Notes under the pieces: generated by a model
The model's input: the letters and a program-made list of their open reading frames with translations, nothing else
The model's database searches: none
Told to the model about the DNA's origin: nothing
Program-made: the position numbers and the translations under genes
NCBI GenBank assembly: GCA_964467455.1
Contig: CAYXQJ010000001.1
Coordinates: 276,344 to 340,343 of the forward strand
Direction of reading: 5' to 3'
DNA: 64,000 bases
From: OLB6 sp964467455
GTDB taxonomy: Bacteria > Bacteroidota > Ignavibacteria > Kapaibacteriales > Kapaibacteriaceae
Part shown: one piece after another, positions 8,182 to 16,291 of the stretch
Layout: each line of letters begins with the position of its first letter
How positions within the stretch are numbered: the first letter of the stretch is position 1

Positions 8182-9744
8182 TTACCGCATGACGCGTAAC
8201 GGCACAGTCGACGAGACTCCGTTAACGATGACATTGCAGAGGAATGCCCCTGACGTGCTGGGCGTCACGGGAACAGCAACAGGGCCCGGCTGCACCGTTC
8301 CACGATGGACGGTCTCGAGGTAACGACCATCGGTGCTATACAGCTCGATCGTGACATGTCCCGGCGACGACTGCTGCCATTCGATGGTGGCACCGTGCGA
8401 TGTTGGATTCGGATAGGCGCGCACGTTGATGGGCACACGACCATCGTAGGCATCTTGAACACTGGTTGGACGCTGGATCACACCAAGGGGTAAGACACGA
8501 TCTTCCAAGACAGCTTCCGTGTCTTCAGGAGTACCACCGAACCATGTTTCCATGATGTCGGCATAGACGCGGCGAAAATCCCACTGATAGTTGACGTCGC
8601 CGTTGCTGTTGAGGTTCTGCAAGTCCGGCGGGTTACCATAGACTCCGGAGCGAACCTTGTTACCCCAGACGAACTGCACAGACGATGCACCGTGGTCGGT
8701 GCCGCGGCTACCGTTCTCGTAGGGGCGTCGACCGAATTCCGACACCGTCATGCCTACGACCTTATCGGCGAAGCCTTGGGCGAGAGCATCCTGCATGAAC
8801 AGACCGATGCCGGTGCTCAATGATTCGAGTAGGTACGGGTGAAGACCCGTCATATCGTCGCGCTGTTGTTGGACGTGCGTATCGAATCCGCCAAGGTAGA
8901 CCATGAAGATCTTCGAGCGAAGTCCGCCCGAGATCAGGCGGCTCACAAGTTGCATCTGCTTGACGAAGCCGTTGTTCGGGTAGTTGACGGTGTTCTTGCC
9001 TTTGTCGTAAGCGTCCTTGACCACTGACGAATAGCGGTCGGATTGCTCAGCGACCAATCGAACGAAGTTGAACTCTTTCCCATAGCGCGTGTCTTCGGGC
9101 ATAGGATTCATGTCGGGTGAAAGACCTTGGCCAAGTTCGAAGAACTTCTGCGGGTCTGTGAGGGCGATACCGATATCCCCTTTCGGACTCTGCAAGAGCA
9201 TACTCAGAGTGCCACCGATCTGCACGGCCGTCGGGTGATCCGGCAAGGTCTCGGGGAAACCCTGGATCTTGTTGGACCAATACCGACCGAGCCATCCATC
9301 GATAAGTCGTTTATCAGGATCCGACGAGTTGAAGCCGCTCAGCCAGATATCTGTCGATCGGAAGTGTGACAGGTTGGGATTTTCATATCCGATACCTTGT
9401 ACGATCGCAAGTCTTCCGTCCTCGAACATACGGCGGAGGTTGTAGATGCCGGCCGGGTCAAGTGCAGGATGCATGTACACGCGTTGTAGCACATTGACAG
9501 CCTTGTCCTTCGGGACGCCGATCGTTGGTCGGATGTTGTAATACTCCGGATCGTCGACCGGAATGATCGTGTTCAGTCCGTCGTTACCACCAAAAAGTTG
9601 GATCACGATCAAGATGCGATCATCATCCTCCTGCAGCGTGTTCATCAGTTCATATGGAGTGAAGGCACGTAGCGGGACTCCACCCAAGAACTGTGTTCCG
9701 GCAGCGGCGGCGGCGGTAGTAGCAATGAATGTCCGTCGTTTCAT
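8182..9744 (-). CDS. DUF1501 protein, Tat signal plus T9SS sorting domain
   Basis: 520 aa from ATG 9744; a GTG at 9786 is in frame but would add residues before the signal. The N-terminus MKRRTFIATTAAAAAG is a Tat signal. The body is DUF1501 (VIQLFGGNDGLNTIIP; VGMTVSEFGRRPYENGSRGTDHG), which Pfam places with the alkaline phosphatase/sulfatase-like clan. The last ~85 residues resemble a T9SS type A domain (RAYPNPTSHGATIEW, VTIELYSTDGRYLETV, ending VPLRVMR). It follows the DUF1800 gene by 16 bases, a very common pairing. Function of the pair is not established. Tat plus T9SS on one protein is unusual. Confidence 0.85.
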   Translation of the reverse strand: MKRRTFIATTAAAAAGTQFLGGVPLRAFTPYELMNTLQEDDDRILIVIQLFGGNDGLNTIIPVDDPEYYNIRPTIGVPKDKAVNVLQRVYMHPALDPAGIYNLRRMFEDGRLAIVQGIGYENPNLSHFRSTDIWLSGFNSSDPDKRLIDGWLGRYWSNKIQGFPETLPDHPTAVQIGGTLSMLLQSPKGDIGIALTDPQKFFELGQGLSPDMNPMPEDTRYGKEFNFVRLVAEQSDRYSSVVKDAYDKGKNTVNYPNNGFVKQMQLVSRLISGGLRSKIFMVYLGGFDTHVQQQRDDMTGLHPYLLESLSTGIGLFMQDALAQGFADKVVGMTVSEFGRRPYENGSRGTDHGASSVQFVWGNKVRSGVYGNPPDLQNLNSNGDVNYQWDFRRVYADIMETWFGGTPEDTEAVLEDRVLPLGVIQRPTSVQDAYDGRVPINVRAYPNPTSHGATIEWQQSSPGHVTIELYSTDGRYLETVHRGTVQPGPVAVPVTPSTSGAFLCNVIVNGVSSTVPLRVMR

Positions 9745-9760
9745 GTTCGTACCTGTGGAA

Positions 9761-11323
9761 TTAGCAGAGTTGGAAGTCCGGTGCACGCGAGATCGTGATC
9801 AGCAGATTACGAAACCGTGCCGCTGCGGCGGAAGGAGTATTGAGGATCGATGGCCAGTCATAGGCCGGCGCACCTTGCATCAGCGCATCAAGATAGAACT
9901 GCTGTCGTTCAGCACTGACCTCCACAGGCAGCAAGTACGACACCACGTTTGCAACAAGTTTGTTCGCGTCGGTGTAGTCTTCGAAGCTCGAGATCAAGGC
10001 ATTGGCCTGCGTATCGGACATCTTCTCGATGAGCTTCTTGGCAAAGTCTCGTCGTTGCGGATAGGTGTTCGTACTGATCCATGTCCGATAACCTGGCCAG
10101 CCGGCAACGGTCGGTGGGTCCATGACCGGTTGATCCATTGCCGTGACCCATGCCTGCGGATTGCTGTCAGCGATGCCAAGCTGTCGCTGCAAACCAGCCA
10201 CATATTCGATCGGTGTTTTGATCTGGGCACCACGCATTTCCGCCGAGAAGAAATGCTTACTGGTGAACAATGCTTTGAACAGTGCTCCGGTCTCGAAATC
10301 GGCATCGCGGAACGTCTGAGCCAATGGCTCGATGATCAATGGATCGATCTCGCCCGGGGAGCTGTAGACAAAGTACCGATAGACCTTTTCCGCGATGAAG
10401 CGCGACACCGCTTCTTTACGGACGTCGCAGATGATCTCGATCAACCGCAGGACCTCTTCCGTCTTGACCTGATAGGCCGTGTTATTATCTGCCGTACGTG
10501 CCGGGATCGTCTGTCCCAAGACCTGCTTCGCTCCGGTGTCATGCGCCACGGCATCAAACCATGCTTCATACTTTCCATTCGGCGCAGGAGAATCAGAGTA
10601 TTTCTGCGTCCTCCAGCCCGTCAGCACTCGAGCGGCCTCTTTGACGTCGCCTTCAGTATACCAACCGATACCCGTCAAGTACAACTCCATGAGCTCACGA
10701 GCATAGTTCTCGTTTGGCTTCCCATTGGTGTTGTACGTGCCCCCTAAATAATTCAGCATTGCCGAATCGAGCGTGATGTCCAGTGCGACGGAACGCAAGT
10801 CGCCAAGGCGGTCACGACGCAGTGTGAGGTATTGCCGGTACAGTGCCTGCGGAACTGAGTTCGTGTTGTCGAAGGAGAACTCTGTCGTCCAATGCCCGCT
10901 CCAAAACAGCGTGGTCTTCTCGATCGCCTTTGCATCCGTGGTCATCAAGGCGATCCACCAATTGGCCAACGCGGCCATGTTGTTTCGCCACGTCGCATAG
11001 ATTGCATTGCGGGTCTGAAGGTCTGCACCTTCCGGATCTTCCGTCCATCCATCGATCCAGGAACCGGGTGACGGTGGGTCTGCTTCGTCACTTGCGCCCA
11101 GTAACTCGTCAACAACTTGCGCAGGCGTTTTCCCTACCATGCTCTGTGCCTGAGCCAATGTCGGACCAAATCCCATGCGCCTCAGGAGATGATAGACGTC
11201 AGCCAACGTCAGCGGATCGGTATGTTCCGTCATATCGGTTGTGACGATGGCAAGGGTTCGAGGTGGAGAGATCCCACGCGAACCAAGCTGAAGGAAATTC
11301 TGGAAAACGGCTCTACGATTCAT
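9761..11323 (-). CDS. DUF1800 family protein
   Basis: 520 aa. DUF1800 signatures: LLRRMGFGPTLAQAQ near the N-terminus, NYARELMELYLTGIGWYTEGDVKEAARVLTGW in the centre (split here only for naming), and PPTVAGWPGY in the C-terminal third. The first residues (MNRRAVFQNFLQ) hold a twin arginine but the following stretch is only weakly hydrophobic, so export by Tat is possible rather than clear. A later Met (residue 31) would remove it. It starts 2 bases after the OmpA-like gene and precedes DUF1501. Biochemical role unknown; DUF1800/DUF1501 pairs are widespread in Planctomycetes and Bacteroidota. Confidence 0.85.
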   Translation of the reverse strand: MNRRAVFQNFLQLGSRGISPPRTLAIVTTDMTEHTDPLTLADVYHLLRRMGFGPTLAQAQSMVGKTPAQVVDELLGASDEADPPSPGSWIDGWTEDPEGADLQTRNAIYATWRNNMAALANWWIALMTTDAKAIEKTTLFWSGHWTTEFSFDNTNSVPQALYRQYLTLRRDRLGDLRSVALDITLDSAMLNYLGGTYNTNGKPNENYARELMELYLTGIGWYTEGDVKEAARVLTGWRTQKYSDSPAPNGKYEAWFDAVAHDTGAKQVLGQTIPARTADNNTAYQVKTEEVLRLIEIICDVRKEAVSRFIAEKVYRYFVYSSPGEIDPLIIEPLAQTFRDADFETGALFKALFTSKHFFSAEMRGAQIKTPIEYVAGLQRQLGIADSNPQAWVTAMDQPVMDPPTVAGWPGYRTWISTNTYPQRRDFAKKLIEKMSDTQANALISSFEDYTDANKLVANVVSYLLPVEVSAERQQFYLDALMQGAPAYDWPSILNTPSAAAARFRNLLITISRAPDFQLC

Positions 11324-11325
11324 GA

Positions 11326-13305
11326 CTACCTCAGCGGTGTCGTAATGGTCAGAGAAACGGTCCGGCAGTAGTACCGCCCTTCCGGAAGTGTATTGTCGTA
11401 CGGAAGAATGTTCGGTCCTACACCTTTGACCTCTTTCACATTCAAAGCAGGCGCGATGCGTCGCGCAAAGTTATCAACGGCCTTTGCTCGGTCCGTTGAC
11501 AGTTCCAAGTTATGCTGCATTTCACCCAAACGGTCTGTCGACCCAACGATGGTTGCAGTACTACCTTCGCGGACAGATGAAGCGATCACACTCTTCATCA
11601 TCTCTTGATTGGTTGACGAGATCTCCGAGCGGTCATAATCGAACACGATCAGGGACAACCTACTCACTTCGTAGTTACTGACCGTCTTCTTCAACGGGAA
11701 GGATGTTGTTGCCTCGGCCGGCGCACCACCTTGCTGATCGATCACCATACGTGCGCGCAGTGTATCAACAGCACCAACCACCGGACCAAGACGGTCGGTC
11801 ATCTCCTGATCCAGTTTGAAGGTGATGGATGAAGGGGGCGAAGCTGCTCCCGTTCGTTCGCCAACTGTACGCCCTTGATGGGCAACATCAAGCGACCATC
11901 GAGCAGCGACCTCCGGATGGCGGACGGTCACGGCAATATCATGGACTGGTTGCACGGGCACGTATTCATTGAAGCGGGAGTGGACAACTGGCGCTAAGAG
12001 TGATGCATCTGTCGATGACAATTCAACACGACGGTTCTCCTCAACTCCCTCGGCATACATTTCGTTACTGGCCAAAACCGGACGATCTACCGTGCGGATC
12101 TCAAAGCGGTCGGCCTTGATCCCCCATCGTGTTTGTAGCTGCGAGGCGATCGTGCGTGCACGCTGCTCGGCCAGCGTCCGACGTTCCGCCGGCGTCTTGC
12201 GTTCAATGCCATCGGTCGTGCCGGTAATGGTCAGCTTCGACGTCGACGAAGTCATTCGCTTGCCGATCACATCCAACATCGCATAGTAGATCGGCAACGT
12301 CTGCTTCGGCAGGGTTTGTTCATTGAACGCGTTCGGTGTTGTGTTCGACGTGTACTTCGGCGGCAATGTCGCCGAAGATGAATCAAAGAACACATACGGT
12401 AACAACGGAAACGTCTGTGTGACGATGGTCTCGCGGATCTCCAGTGGTTGTGAAGAGATCGACGCGATCATGACCGGCGGAGGTTCAACGACCGGTGCCG
12501 ACTCGACAACTGGCGGAGGCGGTGGTGGTGGTGGTGGCGGTGGTGCAGGTGCGGGCTCGTCATCAAAGAAACGATAACGTACTTGCAACGTAGCGGCTGC
12601 CCATGACTGCTTCCACTCTGCTTGATTCGTCAGCGAGTTCAATCCATAGCGATAGCTGATTTCGGGACAGATCTCCACACGTTTTGATACCGCGAATGCT
12701 GCGCCAATACCGCCTGACACTCCATACGAAGTGCCCATGCCGGGAAAGTCGCCCGACCCAGTGGTACGCTGTTGCGTTCCATCCGGAAAGAGTACGCCAC
12801 TCGGTTCGATGATCTCTTCTGTCTGCGTGTACGAAGCGCTGACCAGCGGATTACCGGCATCAGCAACGACGCGCACGTAGATCGGTAGTGAGGCAATAGG
12901 ACGCGACCGAAGCCCAACTTCAACACTGACGTATCCAAGATCGGCATTGAAGACGTGCTCGCGTACGAGGTTCACATAGGTGTTCGTGTTCGGATCGAGG
13001 ACTTCGAAGTTGTCTTGCGATGTTGTGACAAGCGTAGCGGGACGCATCGCATAAATCACACTACCTGAGAGTTCGAGCATATCGCCCAAGATGCCATGTT
13101 CGATGGTTAGCCCACCCAGATATCCATTTGACGTCCCGTCCGAGAACGTGCCACAGTCCGTGCTGCCGGCGATCACGGGAATCGTGGAGGTATTCCACAG
13201 GTAGAGATAGCCCCCCTTGATCCCCAGCGACGTGGTCTGAGCCATCGCAGGCATGGAGAGGAGGATCATCGCGAGGAGGTCAACAACGCGAAACGATCGG
13301 ATCAT
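11326..13305 (-). CDS. Double OmpA-domain outer membrane protein
   Basis: 659 aa. Signal peptide ending PAMAQ (about residue 22), then an N-terminal beta-barrel-like region to about residue 250, and a proline-rich hinge with a run of at least ten Pro. After this comes a first OmpA-like domain (LPYVFFDSSSATLPP ... LTITGTTDG ... ENRRVEL), an Ig-like middle part, and a second OmpA-like domain at the C-terminus (SLIVFDYDRSEISS ... IVGSTDRLGE). Such domains bind peptidoglycan and link it to the outer membrane. The plus-strand gene 16292-18262 is a paralogue with the same order of parts. It starts 3 bases after the LysE-type gene, so it is probably co-transcribed. Confidence 0.85.
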   Translation of the reverse strand: MIRSFRVVDLLAMILLSMPAMAQTTSLGIKGGYLYLWNTSTIPVIAGSTDCGTFSDGTSNGYLGGLTIEHGILGDMLELSGSVIYAMRPATLVTTSQDNFEVLDPNTNTYVNLVREHVFNADLGYVSVEVGLRSRPIASLPIYVRVVADAGNPLVSASYTQTEEIIEPSGVLFPDGTQQRTTGSGDFPGMGTSYGVSGGIGAAFAVSKRVEICPEISYRYGLNSLTNQAEWKQSWAAATLQVRYRFFDDEPAPAPPPPPPPPPPPVVESAPVVEPPPVMIASISSQPLEIRETIVTQTFPLLPYVFFDSSSATLPPKYTSNTTPNAFNEQTLPKQTLPIYYAMLDVIGKRMTSSTSKLTITGTTDGIERKTPAERRTLAEQRARTIASQLQTRWGIKADRFEIRTVDRPVLASNEMYAEGVEENRRVELSSTDASLLAPVVHSRFNEYVPVQPVHDIAVTVRHPEVAARWSLDVAHQGRTVGERTGAASPPSSITFKLDQEMTDRLGPVVGAVDTLRARMVIDQQGGAPAEATTSFPLKKTVSNYEVSRLSLIVFDYDRSEISSTNQEMMKSVIASSVREGSTATIVGSTDRLGEMQHNLELSTDRAKAVDNFARRIAPALNVKEVKGVGPNILPYDNTLPEGRYYCRTVSLTITTPLR

Positions 13306-13308
13306 GCT

Positions 13309-14031
13309 TTATGCTGCTAGTACAAATCGTAGAATCTCGGCCCACTTCGTCACAAGGATCACCCGCAAGCCATAGAACGTTCCAAACCCGATCAGGGTCA
13401 CTCCGGTTACTTGTTGTATCCGCTGAATGAACGTCGGCGTCATCCGACTGCGGTTCGCGATCACCAACCGAGCCAGTGTAAACAACCACAACGTGTTACC
13501 TACTCCAAAGCCCAAGGCGAATGCGAGATTATTGCCCAAGGTACTCTGGAACCAATCAAGTTTCTGAATGAAGGTCGTCATCGCTGCGAGCGACGGGACG
13601 AACGTCGGGTTGGCGAGGTTTGCCACGGCAAAACCAACGCCGACGAAGAACGGGCCATGGCTTTTGAACCACTCGATCATGTTGCGTGGTCTCTCGGCCC
13701 CGTTCTCATGATGGTCGTTGGGCTTGATCGGACGTTCACGCATCTGCATGATCCCGAATCCGATCATCACGGCAACGATGAGAAGTTGAAAGATCACCGT
13801 GGCCAGCGGAGTGGTGTTTTCAAGATCTCGCAGAATGTCCACGATCGCACTCGTGGCCAGCATGGCCAGGGCGCAGTAGATCACGTCGAACAGGCCGGCA
13901 CCGATGGCAAGCTTGACGGCAGCGATCCATCCCGACCTAATGCCGGTGCGGATCGCAGCCATACCGATCGGTCCCGGCGGGATCGCCAGGATGTAACCGA
14001 TCATGACACCAATGACCAGCGCTGTCCCCAT
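13309..14031 (-). CDS. LysE/RhtB-type exporter
   Basis: 240 aa from ATG 14031; a longer frame exists but lacks a plausible start context. The N-terminus has the LysE-family motif AIPPGPIGMAAIRTG after the first membrane segment, and about six membrane helices are predictable. Family members export amino acids such as lysine, arginine or threonine. A -7-like sequence TACTTTTC lies 5 bases upstream. It appears to be the first gene of the operon running through OmpA, DUF1800, DUF1501 and the FAD oxidoreductase. Substrate cannot be assigned. Confidence 0.8.
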   Translation of the reverse strand: MGTALVIGVMIGYILAIPPGPIGMAAIRTGIRSGWIAAVKLAIGAGLFDVIYCALAMLATSAIVDILRDLENTTPLATVIFQLLIVAVMIGFGIMQMRERPIKPNDHHENGAERPRNMIEWFKSHGPFFVGVGFAVANLANPTFVPSLAAMTTFIQKLDWFQSTLGNNLAFALGFGVGNTLWLFTLARLVIANRSRMTPTFIQRIQQVTGVTLIGFGTFYGLRVILVTKWAEILRFVLAA

Positions 14032-14036
14032 GTACG

Positions 14037-14044
14037 GAAAAGTA
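14037..14044 (-). promoter_or_regulatory. -7-like box TACTTTTC of the LysE-OmpA-DUF1800 operon
   Basis: TACTTTTC differs from TAnnTTTG only in the last base, and 5 bases separate it from ATG 14031. It lies in the divergent gap shared with the amino-acid permease. Confidence 0.35.
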
Positions 14045-14069
14045 CGGAGTCTTTGCCATTGGATGAACG

Positions 14070-14077
14070 TAAATTCG
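14070..14077 (+). promoter_or_regulatory. -7-like box TAAATTCG of the permease gene
   Basis: TAAATTCG is a TAnnTT(C)G variant, with 4 bases to ATG 14082. The same C variant and short spacing recur at other starts in this window. Confidence 0.45.
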
Positions 14078-14081
14078 AGGC

Positions 14082-15539
14082 ATGTCATTAACACCTCGTC
14101 CGGAAGGCCTCACGAAGGCCCTTGGTCTCTTTACCACGACGATGCTGGTCATCGGAAGCGTTGTGGGTTCTGGCATCTTCAAGAACCCGGCCTCCATGGC
14201 CGCACTGGTCGGCTCACCTGAGCTCCTGCTGGCCGTATGGGTAGGCGCCGGCCTCGTTACCCTCTTCGGAGCATTGACGATCGCCGAGATCGCCTCGATC
14301 ATTCCAGCTACCGGCGGACAGTACGAATACTTCCGCGTGATCTACGGTGACTTCATGGCCTTCGTCTACGGCTGGTCGCTCTTCTTCGTGATCCAGACCG
14401 GATCGATCGCCTCGATCACCTATGTGTTCTCCTACTACCTCGATTCGCTTGTCCCCTTGTGGAACCTCCCTGAAGCCACATGGCGCTCGGTCGCCATCCC
14501 TCTACCCTTCGGCGTGATCTATCCCCTCCAGGAGATCGGCATCAAGATCATGACGGCACTCGTCGTGATCGGACTCACCGTTATCAACATGTTGGGTGTG
14601 AAAGAAGGCGGGCGTATCCAGAACCTTCTCACTGTATCCAAGATCCTCGCCATCGTCGTCCTCGTCGGCGCAGCGTTTTTCCTTGGCTCCGGCTCCGTCT
14701 CTCATTTCACCACGCCATCAATGTCGATCGCACCAACAGGAATGGCGTTGTTCCTTGCCATCGTTCTGACAATGAACAAGGCACTTTGGGCGTACGACGG
14801 ATGGAATTCCGTCACGGCCGTAGCCGGTGAGACGCATGAACCGCAGAAGACCATTCCCCGTGCCTTGATGCTGGGCTCACTGTCGATCTTGGCGATCTAC
14901 ATCACGATCAACCTTGCCTACCTTTACATTCTCGACATTGATGCCCTCGCCGCATCCAGTTCCGTTGCTGCAGACGTCGCTCGTCTTGCCGTTGGTCCGT
15001 GGGGTCTCACCTTCGTCGCCGTAGCCGTGATGATCTCTACCATGGGCACATCCAACGGCACCATCTTGCAAAGTGCTCGGGTCTTCTTTGCCATGGCCAA
15101 GGATGGCTTTTTCTTTAGGGGGCTGAGTGGTGTCCACCCAAGATTCCATACACCCGCTCGGGCCTTGTTCTGGCAATGTGTGTGGACGTGCCTGTTGGTC
15201 TTCTCCGGCACATTCGATATGCTCACCGAAATGTTGATCTTCGTGAGCTGGGCCTTCTACGGTCTTGCCGCCTACGGCGTCTTTGTGTTGCGAAAACGAA
15301 TGCCCGATGCACATCGCCCCTACAAAGTCTGGGGCTATCCCGTTGTGCCCTTCGTCTTCATCAGCTTTGCCGCTGTATTTCTGATCTTCTCCTTGGTGAG
15401 CGACTATCAGAATTACGTCGATGGACATGCCCGCGGCGAAGACCCGATCCTCAACTCCGTCTACGGCGTCTTCATCATTTTGACCGCGTTGCCCTTCTAC
15501 TTCTGGTTCAAACGGTCTATAGGATCAAGCCGATCGTGA
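14082..15539 (+). CDS. APC-family amino acid permease
   Basis: 485 aa with about 12 membrane helices. The N-terminus has the APC motif VIGSVVGSGIFKNPASMA in helix 1, and helix 6 has the conserved MNKALWAYDGWNSV segment. The family comprises proton- or antiport-coupled amino acid transporters of the LAT/AdiC kind. Substrate not evident. It is divergent from the LysE-type exporter, so an amino acid importer and exporter may share one 50-bp promoter region. Its 3' end overlaps the convergent barrel gene by 23 bases. Confidence 0.87.
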   Translation: MSLTPRPEGLTKALGLFTTTMLVIGSVVGSGIFKNPASMAALVGSPELLLAVWVGAGLVTLFGALTIAEIASIIPATGGQYEYFRVIYGDFMAFVYGWSLFFVIQTGSIASITYVFSYYLDSLVPLWNLPEATWRSVAIPLPFGVIYPLQEIGIKIMTALVVIGLTVINMLGVKEGGRIQNLLTVSKILAIVVLVGAAFFLGSGSVSHFTTPSMSIAPTGMALFLAIVLTMNKALWAYDGWNSVTAVAGETHEPQKTIPRALMLGSLSILAIYITINLAYLYILDIDALAASSSVAADVARLAVGPWGLTFVAVAVMISTMGTSNGTILQSARVFFAMAKDGFFFRGLSGVHPRFHTPARALFWQCVWTCLLVFSGTFDMLTEMLIFVSWAFYGLAAYGVFVLRKRMPDAHRPYKVWGYPVVPFVFISFAAVFLIFSLVSDYQNYVDGHARGEDPILNSVYGVFIILTALPFYFWFKRSIGSSRS

Positions 15540-16185
15540 TCGTCAAGAACGTCTTGACGTCTTCTCCTTCTTGACGGCCCGTGAGGTTTGACCACATATA
15601 GGTCAGATCAATGAAAGGTCGGATACCCAAGTTGATCTCCATACCGGCGCTGACCGAAGCACCGAAGCTACTGACCGTTGGGTCGATCTCCTGACCCGGA
15701 TCGAAGACGTCCTGCAAAATGTTGCCGTTCGTGATCGCTGTATTACGATACGTGTACATCACATGTCCACCCACATACGGAACGATGATGGAACGGATCG
15801 GCAGCCAGGTGAGTCCGGCCTGCACTGGAATGATGTTCGTTGTGCTCTCCATCGTATACGTAAATCCCGTCGCTGAATCCTTCAACGTGAGATCTTGGGC
15901 TGGGAACTGCACAAAGGAAATGCCGCCGCTGATGCTGAAGGAATTCGACAATCCGATGCGTGCTTTGCCCCCTACCGTATATCCCAATGATGAGGCATAG
16001 TCATAGGCATCGCCGAGATCATCCTCCACGATGTCATAGACGTTGGCAATGTTCTCGGAGGGAACGGCCGGGCCGAACAGGAATCCGAACACCAGACCTT
16101 CCTTGTCGTCGTCATCGGACGCTGAAGAAAGGGTCGGCGAGATCAGCAATACAAGGTAGGTAAGGACAGCAAAAGAAGTGCGCAT
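15517..16185 (-). CDS. Small outer-membrane beta-barrel protein
   Basis: 222 aa. Signal peptide ending near SSASDDDD (about residue 22), then alternating hydrophobic strands typical of an 8-stranded barrel (RIGLSNSFSISGGISFVQF, MEINLGIRPFIDLTYMW, FLTITIGLIL at the end). No specific family is recognised. It converges on and overlaps the permease gene by 23 bases. It is divergent from the large OmpA-like gene at 16292, with candidate -7 boxes for each direction in the gap. Confidence 0.7.
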   Translation of the reverse strand: MRTSFAVLTYLVLLISPTLSSASDDDDKEGLVFGFLFGPAVPSENIANVYDIVEDDLGDAYDYASSLGYTVGGKARIGLSNSFSISGGISFVQFPAQDLTLKDSATGFTYTMESTTNIIPVQAGLTWLPIRSIIVPYVGGHVMYTYRNTAITNGNILQDVFDPGQEIDPTVSSFGASVSAGMEINLGIRPFIDLTYMWSNLTGRQEGEDVKTFLTITIGLIL

Positions 16186-16210
16186 CGATCATCGTTCAAA
16201 AGTGAGATCG

Positions 16211-16218
16211 CGAAACTA
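16211..16218 (-). promoter_or_regulatory. -7-like box TAGTTTCG of the barrel gene
   Basis: TAGTTTCG differs from TAnnTTTG by one base. It lies 25 bases upstream of ATG 16185, which would leave a short leader. Confidence 0.3.
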
Positions 16219-16251
16219 CGATTCCACGTCGGTTAGGGTTCACGAAACCCG

Positions 16252-16259
16252 TAACTTTG
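16252..16259 (+). promoter_or_regulatory. -7 box TAACTTTG of the OmpA-like/dxs operon
   Basis: Perfect TAnnTTTG match 32 bases before ATG 16292. Confidence 0.55.
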
Positions 16260-16291
16260 TGACTTCCAACCACCATGATCGTTCCCAACAG

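Noticed and set aside
9563..10747. A 394-codon open frame on the plus strand opposite DUF1501/DUF1800
   Set aside because: The minus-strand frames show DUF1501 and DUF1800 motifs; the plus frame has no recognisable domain or promoter.
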